The notes beneath the pieces are model-generated. The model was not told where the DNA came from. It searched no databases and worked only from the letters and a program-made list of their open reading frames with translations. Below are positions 1 to 7,714 of a stretch of 64,000 nt of DNA, piece by piece (position 1 is the first letter of the stretch; every line of letters starts with the position of its first letter). Both the position numbers and the translations under genes were made by a program. This stretch comes from WRDS01 sp964492775 (GTDB lineage Bacteria; Actinomycetota; Coriobacteriia; Anaerosomatales; PHET01), in assembly GCA_964492775.1 (NCBI GenBank), contig CAZBLH010000001.1:62001-126000 (forward strand), given 5' to 3'.

Positions 1-1376
1 ATACCGGGGTCGAGCTTTGACGACGGCGTGAGCATCAGGACCGCGCCGAGCCGGCCTGCCATCGCTCCGCCGGCGAGCGCGTCGGGGAAGTCCTCGCCGG
101 TGGCGATGGCGGCGCCGGAGTATGAGAGGCCGTTGCTGCGGGAGTACGCAACGATCGCCCTGGCGGTCGCGTAGCGGTCGTAGCCTGCGAGGCGGGAGAC
201 GGCGCCGCTCACGACAGCCGAAATGCTGGTCTCGACGGACTCCGACACCGCGCTGGTCGAGCCGAGCATCACGGCGTTGCGGGCGCCCGTTGCCGAGATA
301 GTGCTTGCGACCTGCGGCGACATCCCATCAGGCTTCGTGAGCACGATCGGGCGCGCTTTGGCGTACGCGAGCGGCGAGGCCGCAAGCGCGTCGGGGAAGT
401 TGGTGCCGGTGGTCACGAAGACGGCGGGGTCAGGCGTGCGGCCAGCCGCGCGCACTCGAGCGGCGGTCTCGGTGGCGATCAGTCGGGAGGTCTCATAGCG
501 GTCGGGCCCACCGATGCGGGTGACTGCGAGACCGGGAATCTTGCCGAGCTGGTCGGCGACGCCGGCGCTCACGGCCGCCTCAGCGCCGACGATGATGGCC
601 TCCTTCGCATCTAGTCGGCGGATCTCGTCGGTGACCTCAGGCGGCAGGGAGTCGGGCCGGGTCAGCAGCACCGGTCCGCCGACCGCTCCAGCCAGTGCCG
701 ATGCGCCGAGCGCGTCAGGCCAGTTTGCGCCGGAGGCGACAACGACCGTCTGCGCGCCACCGTCTTTGAACGCGGTTTTCGATGCTGCGATGGCGGTGCC
801 GTAGCGTGAGGAGCCGCCGACCTGATCGACGAGGCTCGCGATGTCGAGTGAGCCGTCGATGGTCTTCAGGCGGTAGGGCTTCCAGGTCTCGGCCTTGTTC
901 CAGTAGGGGTAGGGCGTGATCCGCACGACGGTACCGTCACCGGTCGAGCCTGATGCACTGGAACTCATCTCGTAGCAGTAGTACTGCGTCCGGGTGCTAT
1001 CGACCCAGCCGCCGAAGATCACGGCGTGGTTGTCGTAGGAAACGAGCGCATCACCAGGGCGAAGCGACTCTTTCGAGATCAAGTACGCGTGGTTCTGGAG
1101 TGTCCTTGTGGTCGCGCCCGGCCTGGGCAGGTTCCAGCACATCGAGACGAAGCCGGAACAGTCGCGCCGCCAGCCAGCGGAAGGCGAGTTCACTATCGCG
1201 CCGGAAAGGTCGGCCCAGCCTCCCTGGTCGTACTTGATGGTCTGCGCGATCCACGTATTGGCACGCTGCATCACGAGATCGCGTGACATCGCCGAGGCTT
1301 GGGCGACGGGCCCGGCCAACATGGCAGCAGCGAGGCAGAGGGCTGTGAGTGCGCGAAGCCTGGTGCGGGAAGACAT
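1..1376 (-). CDS. NlpC/P60-like, CWB2-repeat exported wall protein (3' end outside window)
   Basis: About 458 residues are visible and the C-terminus lies beyond the left edge. ATG at 1376 follows GGAGAACGA. Residues 1-28 form a signal peptide (Arg-rich start, Leu/Ala core, AQASA). Residues 35-150 look like an NlpC/P60-type papain-like peptidase, with Cys73 in DCSGFVSM and His117 in NHAVIF. From about residue 175 there are at least two full CWB2 units and part of a third, with GGSSRYGTAIAAS, GGPDRYETSRLIA, ANWPDALGASALAG and TNFPDALAASPLAY signatures. These modules bind the wall non-covalently. The inferred role is a surface peptidoglycan hydrolase or amidase. Its catalytic domain resembles the protein at 47945-48694, which lacks CWB2. 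Confidence 0.85.
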   Translation of the reverse strand, partial: MSSRTRLRALTALCLAAAMLAGPVAQASAMSRDLVMQRANTWIAQTIKYDQGGWADLSGAIVNSPSAGWRRDCSGFVSMCWNLPRPGATTRTLQNHAYLISKESLRPGDALVSYDNHAVIFGGWVDSTRTQYYCYEMSSSASGSTGDGTVVRITPYPYWNKAETWKPYRLKTIDGSLDIASLVDQVGGSSRYGTAIAASKTAFKDGGAQTVVVASGANWPDALGASALAGAVGGPVLLTRPDSLPPEVTDEIRRLDAKEAIIVGAEAAVSAGVADQLGKIPGLAVTRIGGPDRYETSRLIATETAARVRAAGRTPDPAVFVTTGTNFPDALAASPLAYAKARPIVLTKPDGMSPQVASTISATGARNAVMLGSTSAVSESVETSISAVVSGAVSRLAGYDRYATARAIVAYSRSNGLSYSGAAIATGEDFPDALAGGAMAGRLGAVLMLTPSSKLDPG

Positions 1377-1461
1377 TCGTTCTCCGGATGCCGGTTGTGT
1401 GTACTTGGGGCTATCGGCATGATGGCAAGCATACTTCAGCGGATGTTGATGTCGCAACTCA

Positions 1462-1490
1462 TTGCTCCTGCTCCCGACGCTCGGTATACT
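1462..1490 (+). promoter_or_regulatory. Candidate promoter of tRNA-Ser
   Basis: TTGCTC (1462-1467), 17-nt spacer, TATACT (1485-1490), about 40 nt before the tRNA. Spacing and the -10 match sigma-70-type promoters; the -35 is partial. Confidence 0.55.
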
Positions 1491-1530
1491 CGCCTTCGCG
1501 CTCGGGCGATTTGCTCGCGCGGCGCCACTC

Positions 1531-1623
1531 GGAGGGGTGGCAGAGTGGTTGAATGCGGCGGTCTCGAAAACCGTTTGTCCGGTTACCCCGGGCACGAGGG
1601 TTCGAATCCCTCCCCCTCCGCCA
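1531..1623 (+). tRNA. tRNA-Ser (anticodon CGA), island integration target
   Basis: Class II tRNA of 90 nt plus encoded CCA. Acceptor arms GGAGGGG (1531-1537) and CCCCTCC pair fully. The anticodon loop CTCGAAA gives CGA, reading UCG. A long variable arm and the T arm GAGGG-TTCGAAT-CCCTC follow. Discriminator G is at 1620 and CCA at 1621-1623. The part from the anticodon loop onward (from 1563) is duplicated at 19606 and 21205, as expected when integrases use a tRNA 3' end as attB and restore the gene. Confidence 0.97.
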
Positions 1624-1624
1624 G
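1563..1624 (+). repeat. att copy 1: 3' end of tRNA-Ser (attL)
   Basis: This 62-nt stretch starts in the anticodon loop (CTCGAAAACCG) and ends one base after CCA. It is identical to 21205-21266 and recognisably similar to 19606-19667, all in the same orientation. It is the left boundary of the integrated material. The bases before it (GCGGT) differ from those before the other copies (AATCC-C/G-C), which places the crossover at or after CTCGAAAA. Confidence 0.9.
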
Positions 1625-1636
1625 TACGACATCGAA

Positions 1637-1664
1637 GAGACCTCGGCCAAGCCGGGGTCTCTTT
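1637..1664 (+). terminator. Terminator after tRNA-Ser (island-derived)
   Basis: 11-bp stem (one G-U) at 1637-1647/1651-1661 with a CAA loop, followed by TTTGCGT. It lies inside the island just after att copy 1, so the tRNA transcript would end there. Confidence 0.75.
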
Positions 1665-1731
1665 GCGTATGCTGGGAGCAGTGCGAGACGCATGAAGGCG
1701 AATGAGATCAGTGGAGATATTGGGGGGCGTC

Positions 1732-1929
1732 ATGGTTGCTCGCAGGCAGGCAGGGTCGATGCTGTGCCCCGGATGCAATGCGCGAGTCCGGGTGATTGAG
1801 TTTCCTATGGGAGTGCCCGGGGGCAAGGATCGGGAGCAAGCCTACTGTCCGGTCTGCGGCGCCCTCGTGGACGAGATGATCACGGACGGGTTCATCAGAG
1901 CCGAGTTGGTCGATCCAGAAGTAGAGTAG
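1732..1929 (+). CDS. Small zinc-ribbon-like protein
   Basis: First gene of element A, about 65 residues. I chose ATG 1732 because GGGGGG sits just upstream; an in-frame ATG at 1702 would add 10 residues. It has two CxxC knuckles, CPGC and CPVC, about 27 residues apart, which is the spacing of a rubredoxin/zinc-ribbon fold. The rest is acidic at the C-terminus and has no transmembrane segment. Function unknown; such proteins often bind nucleic acid or act as adaptors. It is tail-to-tail with the ATPase gene ending at 1985. Confidence 0.6.
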   Translation: MVARRQAGSMLCPGCNARVRVIEFPMGVPGGKDREQAYCPVCGALVDEMITDGFIRAELVDPEVE

Positions 1930-1984
1930 GGCCGACTCTCGGCCGGCATTAACTTCCGGTAGCGTCGCATGGCGGGTCGTTCGC

Positions 1985-4297
1985 CTAGGCTGTCTGCCTG
2001 TCCGGTAGACATGTCCCGAGCAGGCTGAGCGCTCTCGTGACAATCGGCAGAGCTGCAGCATCATCGAGTTCGATGTCGTCTTCGGTATCAGCGCCGTCGT
2101 CGTGATGGAATCTCTTGGTGAGGTCGTTGATGTCCGCCAGTTCGTCGTAGAACCGTCCGTGGAGTTCGTGCAGCGGATCGGCGACTGCGGCATTCCGGAT
2201 GTCTCCCAACATCGTCCCTAGCCAGACCTTCTCTCCCCAGCGTCCCGGGAAACGTCGGCGCAGGTACCCCTCAAGCAGCTGTCGCACCTGGCGTACTGCC
2301 GTGCCGGGGTCACCGCCCTGTTCGACGTACTTGCACAGGTCCAGGTAGCCCCGGAAGTACCGGTCCGCAGTGCCTCGCTCGATATCCCACGAGACCAGCG
2401 CGTTGGTTCCATTCCGCCGGATCGTCGAGAGGGTACTGAGGCGATTGACGGGAGTTGCCTTCCATAGCGCACGGGCTAGCCTGGGCTCGTGTGTTAGGAC
2501 GATGACCTGACGACACTCGCGAGCCAGTCGAACGATCTCGTTGCAGGTCTGTCCGCGGCGATGACGGTCGAGGCTGTTCACTGGATCGTCAATCACAACG
2601 ATCGTCGACGCGAGGTCGCAGCGTTTCAGATGGGCGAGGAAGAAGGCGAGCGCAAGGGAGTTCTTGTCGCCGTCGCTCAGTGTGTTCCCGAGGCAGGGCG
2701 TGCTAGCCAGAGTACCTCCTTCCCCCAGGTCTACATCGTGTCCAGCGACTTGAAGCTTGTACTCGACCTTCGGCTGCCGTGTACGGTGGTCAACCCGCTC
2801 GCCGACAATCCGTACCCGTGTTCCGAATTTCTCAAGGAAGCCGTTAATGTCCTCCTTGTACTTCGTGAGCAACGCATCCATGCGTTGGTTCAGATCGTTT
2901 CGTTCTCGCTCCTTCGCCCCGTCGATCCTCTTCTTCGCCCGCTCAAGACGGGTGACCCGGTCGCATACACGGGACACTTCTGGCTGGTAGCGCTTCTCGG
3001 TGTTCTGGAGGAGGGCGAGTCGCTGCATCGTCTCTTCGGGCTTCATTGACTCAAGCGCGACCATGCGTTTTGCGATCTGTGTCTCGGCCTCGCGGACCGC
3101 CAAGCGCAACTTCTCCAGGTCGCCGAGCGCCGCTTGCAGTCCTGCCAACGCCAGGTTGACGGACTCGTCGCAGGCAATCGGGTCGGTCGGGCTCTCCAAC
3201 TTGCGAGCAACAAGTGCCCCGAGGGTTTCGGCGTGCTTCGCCCATGCGCCTTCGATCGGCTCGATGGGCGAACTGAGTGCAGCGACGTCCAAGAAGCAGT
3301 CATTCATCCACGCAAGGGCCTTGTCGCGAGCGTCGACCAAGCTCTTGAGCGACGACTGTCTTCCCTCCGGGCCCAGTACCTGGAGGAAGCGCGTCTCCTG
3401 TGAGCGGAGTTCAAGCATGTGCTTCTTGAACGCCGCGCTGAAGAAGTCGGCATAGGCGCCCGCGATTGGGCTGTCGGCAAGGTCTTGCTGGCAGTACGGG
3501 CATAGATTGTCTGCAACATGGGCAAGGCCATAGGCGAGCCATTTCTGGCCCTCGGATTTGTCGAGAACCGTACTCACGTGCTCTCGGACCTGCCTCATGG
3601 CCTTCAGCGATATGCCTTCCAGCCCGTCCGCGAGGAAACTACGGAACTCCTCATTGTCGAACTGTACTTGGTTCGGCGTCTGAGGGCGCTTGCGTGTTCT
3701 CAGCTCAGTGAGCTTCTCGACGGACTTCAGATCGCTCTTCGCTGACTCGATTTCCTTCCCAACGTCGATCACCGGCTGCAAACGTATGAACTGATCAACG
3801 CCCATCTGACCCGTGAGGTGGGTTTCGAGGATCTTCTTCTGCTCGCCGATGCGTTTGGAGGCCGCTGCGGACAATGCACCCAGGTCGGCGATTCTCGTTG
3901 CCATGGCTACCGAACTTGCCCCGAGGACAAACTCACATAGATTCTGCTTATGCGAGTTCATAACGATGCTGCCGGTGAACACGTTCCGGTCAACGAACCC
4001 CTGGTAGAAGACCTCTAGGCGGTAGAGAGCGGCATTCCACTCACCCGCACGTAGGGCGAGCGTGCCATCAGTGGTGGACAACAATACGTCGGCTGGCGCT
4101 CCTGACCCCAGTGTCTGCCGCCCAGTCAGCATAGTCGCATCTCCGGAACGCGCAGAGTCAAGCATAGCCGCGAGCGTGGTCTTCCCGCTGCCGTTGTCCC
4201 CGTAGATGATCGTGACCGGGGCGCACGACGGCTCGTCCGCGGCCTCGTAGGCGGCGAAGGTGCCCAGATTCTTGATTCGTTCGAATCTCGTGAGCAT
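1985..4297 (-). CDS. AAA_13-type ATPase with Rad50-like CPYC hook (PrrC/RloC-like)
   Basis: 770 residues. Walker A is GDNGSGKTT (33-41, K39), an ABC-type signature LSDGDK lies near 530, and Walker B is VVIDDP with D570/D571. These flank a long, partly coiled-coil middle bearing CPYC (C266-C269), the geometry of a Rad50/RloC zinc hook. The early segment VFYQGFVDRNVF matches the block after Walker A in PrrC-type AAA_13 proteins. The C-terminal 120 residues hold Arg/His-rich text ending in NDLTKRFHHDDG; whether this is an anticodon-nuclease active site cannot be decided here. ATG 4297 is preferred over GTG 4309 because GTGGGGG precedes it. It lies downstream of an XRE regulator. The inferred role is phage defence by an ATP-gated toxic nuclease. 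Confidence 0.8.
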   Translation of the reverse strand: MLTRFERIKNLGTFAAYEAADEPSCAPVTIIYGDNGSGKTTLAAMLDSARSGDATMLTGRQTLGSGAPADVLLSTTDGTLALRAGEWNAALYRLEVFYQGFVDRNVFTGSIVMNSHKQNLCEFVLGASSVAMATRIADLGALSAAASKRIGEQKKILETHLTGQMGVDQFIRLQPVIDVGKEIESAKSDLKSVEKLTELRTRKRPQTPNQVQFDNEEFRSFLADGLEGISLKAMRQVREHVSTVLDKSEGQKWLAYGLAHVADNLCPYCQQDLADSPIAGAYADFFSAAFKKHMLELRSQETRFLQVLGPEGRQSSLKSLVDARDKALAWMNDCFLDVAALSSPIEPIEGAWAKHAETLGALVARKLESPTDPIACDESVNLALAGLQAALGDLEKLRLAVREAETQIAKRMVALESMKPEETMQRLALLQNTEKRYQPEVSRVCDRVTRLERAKKRIDGAKERERNDLNQRMDALLTKYKEDINGFLEKFGTRVRIVGERVDHRTRQPKVEYKLQVAGHDVDLGEGGTLASTPCLGNTLSDGDKNSLALAFFLAHLKRCDLASTIVVIDDPVNSLDRHRRGQTCNEIVRLARECRQVIVLTHEPRLARALWKATPVNRLSTLSTIRRNGTNALVSWDIERGTADRYFRGYLDLCKYVEQGGDPGTAVRQVRQLLEGYLRRRFPGRWGEKVWLGTMLGDIRNAAVADPLHELHGRFYDELADINDLTKRFHHDDGADTEDDIELDDAAALPIVTRALSLLGTCLPDRQTA

Positions 4298-4387
4298 GCG
4301 AGCCCCCACTCGCTGGGTTTCCGGACATCTAGCGTAACGCAGTGAGGCCGGGCACCTGTAGGCCCGCCTCCCAGGCCACCTGAATGG

Positions 4388-4404
4388 AGTGGGTTAGACC
4401 CACT
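4388..4404. promoter_or_regulatory. Palindrome between XRE gene and ATPase: candidate operator
   Basis: A perfect 7-bp inverted repeat, AGTGGGT-TAG-ACCCACT, lies about 90 nt upstream of the ATPase start and after the XRE stop. There is no T-run, so an operator is likelier than a terminator. Binding by the XRE protein is a guess. Confidence 0.35.
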
Positions 4405-4437
4405 GCCTGCCCGAGATTGAAGTGGGCAGCAGGGCCC

Positions 4438-4680
4438 TCAGCGTCCTCGTGTGACCTCGCTCATCGGTGGTAGCAGGTCCGTCGCCTCAACGCCGAGCAC
4501 CTCAGCCAGCGAGTAGATCGTCTTGAGGGTGGCGTTCTGCTTGCCCGCCTCACAACGCCCGATATAGGTCCGGTCGAGCCCGGCTTTCTCAGCGAGGGTC
4601 TCCTGCGACCAGCCGAGGGCTTTGCGGCGTGCTCGCACCCGCTCCCCGAAACCGACGTATGCGTACCGTTCTTCCATCAT
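4438..4680 (-). CDS. XRE/Cro-family transcriptional regulator
   Basis: About 80 residues. A single HTH_3 domain covers residues 10-65: FGERVRARRKALGWSQ (helix 1), QETLAEKAGLDRTYIGRCEAG (helices 2-3), LKTIYSLAEVLGV (helix 4). Start is ATG 4680 or 4677 (MMEERYAY); an upstream ATG at 4719 would add 13 low-complexity residues. It precedes the ATPase gene on the same strand, 140 nt away, like the small regulators that keep toxic defence genes silent. Its start overlaps the divergent start at 4679, so one of the two starts may be misplaced. Confidence 0.85.
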   Translation of the reverse strand: MMEERYAYVGFGERVRARRKALGWSQETLAEKAGLDRTYIGRCEAGKQNATLKTIYSLAEVLGVEATDLLPPMSEVTRGR

Positions 4681-4996
4681 GCTTCGAGTAGACGGGTGTG
4701 GGCTTGGCCAGGCAGCCAACGAACCTCGTACGGGGCGCGGTTCGTCACTGCGCCAGCGGATCCTCGCGTGTCTTCAGGACAGCGACGGCTGGATGTCCGC
4801 GACTGACCTTGCGAAGGCCCTGGGCGGCCACATCCCCGCTCCGACTCGCGACAAGGAACTCGCTCGGATGGAGACCGAGGGCCTCGTCGAGCAGCGTGTC
4901 CGACCGTCAGGTGACCTGGGCGGTCGTCCGGCGGTGCAGTGGGCGCTGTATCGCGGAAACCATGAAACCGAGAACACCGGAAAGGTCGTGGCTTAG
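4679..4996 (+). CDS. Winged-helix DNA-binding protein
   Basis: 105 residues from ATG 4679, with no strong ribosome binding site. The core LRQRILACLQDSDGWMSATDLAKAL, then RDKELARMETEGLVEQRV and GGRPAVQWAL, reads as helix-helix-recognition helix-wing of a winged-helix regulator. A competing frame over the same bases (4698-5000) is Arg/Ser-rich and lacks protein-like character. It is divergent from the XRE gene and ends immediately before the next ATG at 4997. It may control the small Cys-rich gene or the recombinase. Confidence 0.65.
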   Translation: MLRVDGCGLGQAANEPRTGRGSSLRQRILACLQDSDGWMSATDLAKALGGHIPAPTRDKELARMETEGLVEQRVRPSGDLGGRPAVQWALYRGNHETENTGKVVA

Positions 4997-5203
4997 ATGA
5001 GCTGCCCGTTCAACCGCAGCGCCGTCATCAACGGCTTGCTCGCATCTGGACAGAGCGTCGCCGACGCCGAGACGGCCGCCAACGAAACGACGCTGGCATC
5101 GTGCATCGAGGAGCGGTGTCGGTGGTGGGGCGATGAGCACCACCCGTGGTGCTGCGTGCAGCTTGTTGCCGCCTCAATCGACAACCTCTCGTTCGAGATC
5201 TAG
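4997..5203 (+). CDS. Small Cys-rich protein of the CxxxxC-x-WW type
   Basis: 68 residues. The ATG follows the previous TAG with no gap, indicating translational coupling. Cys3-Pro at the N-terminus and CIEERCRWW...HHPWCC...LxxxxxxL match a pattern common in short mobile-element proteins: a Cys pair, a Trp pair, a further Cys and a short helix. A metal-binding micro-domain is likely. No catalytic residues are recognised and the function is unknown. It is probably co-expressed with the winged-helix gene. Confidence 0.6.
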   Translation: MSCPFNRSAVINGLLASGQSVADAETAANETTLASCIEERCRWWGDEHHPWCCVQLVAASIDNLSFEI

Positions 5204-5523
5204 TCGAGCCGGACCGCGAGTACCGCTACTCGCTTGAGTACGTGCGAACTCAAGAACCGCGGGGACTGCGGGGACCGCGGCATAGGATCGGGATATGAGC
5301 GGCAACATAGGGCGTCGGAAGGGCTCGGGCAACCGGGCCCTTCTAGCGTCTCGGAATCGACGGTTTCCACGGTTCGTGAGTAGTGGACGCAGGGCGCTCG
5401 CCTGGCTGATGGATACCGCTTGTACCTATGTCTTGAAGTAGGCCGCCAAGGGTTTGCTGTGGCGTACCGGGTCCCCGCCATTCCGGTACCAACGACTCTG
5501 TATTACTCCCAGGAAGGTCGCCC
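5204..5523. other. Intergenic region before the recombinase: tandem hairpins and repeat
   Basis: 320 nt without a convincing gene. It holds two abutting hairpins: 5216-5233 (GCGAGTA/TACTCGC, 4-nt loop) and 5234-5253 (TTGAGT/ACTCAA). A GC-rich repeat of CGCGGGGAC-type units follows at about 5256-5280. The left copy of the repeat shared with 13306-13334 lies at 5361-5386. There is no T-run after either hairpin. Short ORFs here lack ribosome binding sites and protein-like composition. Confidence 0.5.
5361..5386 (+). repeat. Left copy of repeat flanking recombinase + R-M operon
   Basis: CGGTTTCCACGGTTCGTG followed by AGTAGTGG. It matches 13306-13334 with a 1-nt gap, one substitution and a short insertion, in the same orientation. 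The two copies bracket exactly the recombinase and the hsdM1-M2-S-R genes. The left arm of the palindrome seen at 13288 is missing here. Confidence 0.5.
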
Positions 5524-6093
5524 ATGGCCCGACCGAAGAAGCTGCCGAAGGTCCTGACCGTCGAAGAGCAACGCGCTCTGGTCGCCCAGCCCAATCCGCG
5601 GTACACGTCGGGGCTTCGCAACCGATGCCTCATCCGCGTGGCGCTTGAGGCGGGCCTCCGGGCCAGTGAGCTGACCCATCTGCGCCCCGAGCGCCTAGAT
5701 ATGCGTACCTGCCGATTGGTGGTCAGAGAAGGAAAGGGCGCCAAGGACCGTGTGCTGTGGATCTCCGATGACCTGCGTGACCTCATCGGTCGGTGGCTCG
5801 AACGCCGTCCGGCATCGCCCTGGTTGTTCCCGACACGCGATGGAGGACAGCTCGACACGCGCTACCTGCGGACCATGGTGAAGCACTATGCCGTCAAGGC
5901 GGGAGTGCCGGAGGCCGACCGGGTGTCGCCGCATGTGCTGAGGCACACCTTCGCGACGGACCTGCTGCGCGAGACGAAAAACATCATCCTCGTACAGAAG
6001 GCGCTCGGGCACAGCGACGTGAGCACGACGATGGTCTACACGCACGTGCATGACGATGAGCTCGAGGAGGCACTCCGACGTCGAGAAACCTGA
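5524..6093 (+). CDS. Minimal tyrosine recombinase (catalytic domain only)
   Basis: 189 residues; AGGAAGG precedes the ATG. The full catalytic set is visible: R46 (GLRASEL), K74 (GKGAKDR), H137-x-x-R140 (HVLRHTFAT), H163 (LGHSD) and nucleophile Y172 (TTMVYTH). There is no N-terminal SAM-like core-binding domain, which normally brings such enzymes to 290-400 residues. Xer-like catalytic text suggests strand exchange at short dyad sites. It lies about 4 kb from the tRNA end, directly upstream of the type I R-M operon and inside the 5361/13306 repeats. Candidate substrates are those repeats or the tRNA att sites. Confidence 0.92.
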   Translation: MARPKKLPKVLTVEEQRALVAQPNPRYTSGLRNRCLIRVALEAGLRASELTHLRPERLDMRTCRLVVREGKGAKDRVLWISDDLRDLIGRWLERRPASPWLFPTRDGGQLDTRYLRTMVKHYAVKAGVPEADRVSPHVLRHTFATDLLRETKNIILVQKALGHSDVSTTMVYTHVHDDELEEALRRRET

Positions 6094-6111
6094 GCGCGTG
6101 TCACCCCCCTT

Positions 6112-6141
6112 CAGTAAGATGTAGGTGAGGTTCCAGTAAGA
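6112..6141 (+). promoter_or_regulatory. Direct repeat CAGTAAGA x2 upstream of hsdM1: candidate operator
   Basis: Two exact octamers, CAGTAAGA at 6112-6119 and 6134-6141, start 22 bp apart (two helical turns) in the recombinase-hsdM1 gap. This is a layout seen in regulator sites of R-M loci. No binding protein is identified. Confidence 0.35.
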
Positions 6142-6180
6142 CCGGATTCGCGGTGCGCCAACTGGTGTACCGCGGTCTTT
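6138..6180 (+). terminator. Stem-loop before hsdM1 (terminator or attenuator)
   Basis: AAGACCG (6138-6144) pairs with CGGTCTT (6173-6179) around a GC-rich loop with internal pairing; TTT ends the right arm. It separates the recombinase from the R-M operon just ahead of the hsdM1 ribosome binding site. Confidence 0.4.
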
Positions 6181-6199
6181 GCTGCAAGGGGAGCACGCG

Positions 6200-7714
6200 T
6201 TGGGGGAGACCGAGAAGCGCGCATCATCGAATCTGACGCTGTCCGAACTCGAACAGCACCTTTGGGCTGCCGCCAGCATGTTACGCGGCAAGGTGGACCA
6301 GGCAGATTTCAAGGCGTACATCTTCCCGCTGCTGTTCTTCAAGCGCCTCTCGGATGTCTACCTCGAGGAGTACGAGCAGGCACTCAAGGCGTCTGGGGGC
6401 GACCACGACTTCGCGTCGTTCGCCGAGAACCATCGATTCATGATTCCTGAGGGCTGCCTGTGGTCCGACGTTCGTGAGGTCACACAGAACGTCGGCCAGG
6501 CGCTGGTGCGTGCGATGCGCTGCATCGAGGCGGCGAACCCGGACACCCTGTACGGCATCTTCGGAGACGCTGACTGGACCGATAAGACAAAGCTCCCCGA
6601 CCGCATTCTGCTCGATCTACTCGAGCACTTCTCTGCGAAGAGTATGAGCAACTCTGTGGTCGAGCCCGACGTCTTCGGGCAAGCCTACGAGTACCTCATC
6701 AAGCGATTCGCCGACCAGTCAAACAAGAAGGCCGGCGAGTACTACACCCCTCGCTCGGTGGTGAAGCTGATGGTCGATGTCCTCGACCCCAAGGAAGGTG
6801 AGACTGTCTACGACCCGGCGTGCGGTACGGGTGGCATGCTCGTCGAGGTGGTCGAGCACGTCCGGCGGGCCGGTGGCAGGCCGCAGATGCTCTACGGCAA
6901 GCTCTTCGGCCAGGAGAAGAACGTCACCACCGCGGCCATCGCTCGCATGAACTTGATCCTGCACGGCGTCGAGGACTTCCGAGTCGTACGCGAGGACACG
7001 CTGCGCAACCCGGCGTTCTTCACCGGCGGCAGGCTCGCGCAGTTCGACTGCGTGATCGCCAATCCGCCGTTCTCTTTGAAGAAGTGGGGGCTTGAGCAGT
7101 GGGAGTCCGACCCCTACGGACGCAACCGCACCGGGGTACCGCCGGCGTCGTATGCGGACTGGGCGTGGGTGCAGCACATGGTCACCTCGATGGTGCCCAT
7201 CACCGGACGCGTAGCGGTGGTGCTTCCCCAGGGTGCGCTCTTCCGGGGCGGCGCCGAAGGCAAGATCCGCACGAAGATGCTGGAGGCCGACAAGATCGAG
7301 GCCGTGATCGGGCTTGGTCCCAACCTCTTCTACGGCACGGGCTTGGCCGCCTGCATCATGGTGCTGCGCGACAAGAAGCGAGTCGGGCGGACGGGCAAGG
7401 TGCTGGTCGTCGACGCCTCCGACCTGTTCAAGAAGGGCCGCAACCAGAACACGCTTGAGCCGGAGCACATCGAGGCGATCGAGCGTGCGGTCAGTGCATT
7501 CGCAGACGAGCCTGGTCGCAGCCACGTCGCCACCTTGGACGAGATCAAGGCCAACGACGGAAACCTCAACATCTCGCTCTACGTGCAGTCTGCTGCAGAG
7601 GATAGCGCGCCGACGCTCGAAGAAGCCCTGGCTGCGCTTGAGACCGCACACGCCGAGGTCCTGGCTGCCGAGGAGAACCTCAAGGTCCACCTGGCCGAGT
7701 GGGGGCTGCTGTGA
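6200..7714 (+). CDS. hsdM: Type I R-M methyltransferase subunit HsdM (copy 1)
   Basis: 504 residues. TTG 6200 is chosen because AAGGGGAG (6186-6193) sits 6 nt upstream; TTG 6179 would lie inside a stem-loop. The HsdM N-terminal domain (LEQHLWAAASMLRGKVDQAD, FPLLFFKRLSDVY) is followed by the N6-adenine methylase domain: SAM motif DPACGTGGM at about 205 and catalytic NPPF at about 288. A conserved helical C-terminus follows. The family transfers methyl from SAM to adenine within the HsdS-defined target. First gene of an M1-M2-S-R operon joined by 4-nt overlaps. A second, clearly paralogous HsdM follows. Confidence 0.96.
   Translation: MGETEKRASSNLTLSELEQHLWAAASMLRGKVDQADFKAYIFPLLFFKRLSDVYLEEYEQALKASGGDHDFASFAENHRFMIPEGCLWSDVREVTQNVGQALVRAMRCIEAANPDTLYGIFGDADWTDKTKLPDRILLDLLEHFSAKSMSNSVVEPDVFGQAYEYLIKRFADQSNKKAGEYYTPRSVVKLMVDVLDPKEGETVYDPACGTGGMLVEVVEHVRRAGGRPQMLYGKLFGQEKNVTTAAIARMNLILHGVEDFRVVREDTLRNPAFFTGGRLAQFDCVIANPPFSLKKWGLEQWESDPYGRNRTGVPPASYADWAWVQHMVTSMVPITGRVAVVLPQGALFRGGAEGKIRTKMLEADKIEAVIGLGPNLFYGTGLAACIMVLRDKKRVGRTGKVLVVDASDLFKKGRNQNTLEPEHIEAIERAVSAFADEPGRSHVATLDEIKANDGNLNISLYVQSAAEDSAPTLEEALAALETAHAEVLAAEENLKVHLAEWGLL

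Noticed and set aside
6719..7690. Minus-strand frame of 323 codons under hsdM1
   Set aside because: Shadow frame of a GC-rich gene: Arg/Asp/His/Val-rich, no RBS, no family resemblance.
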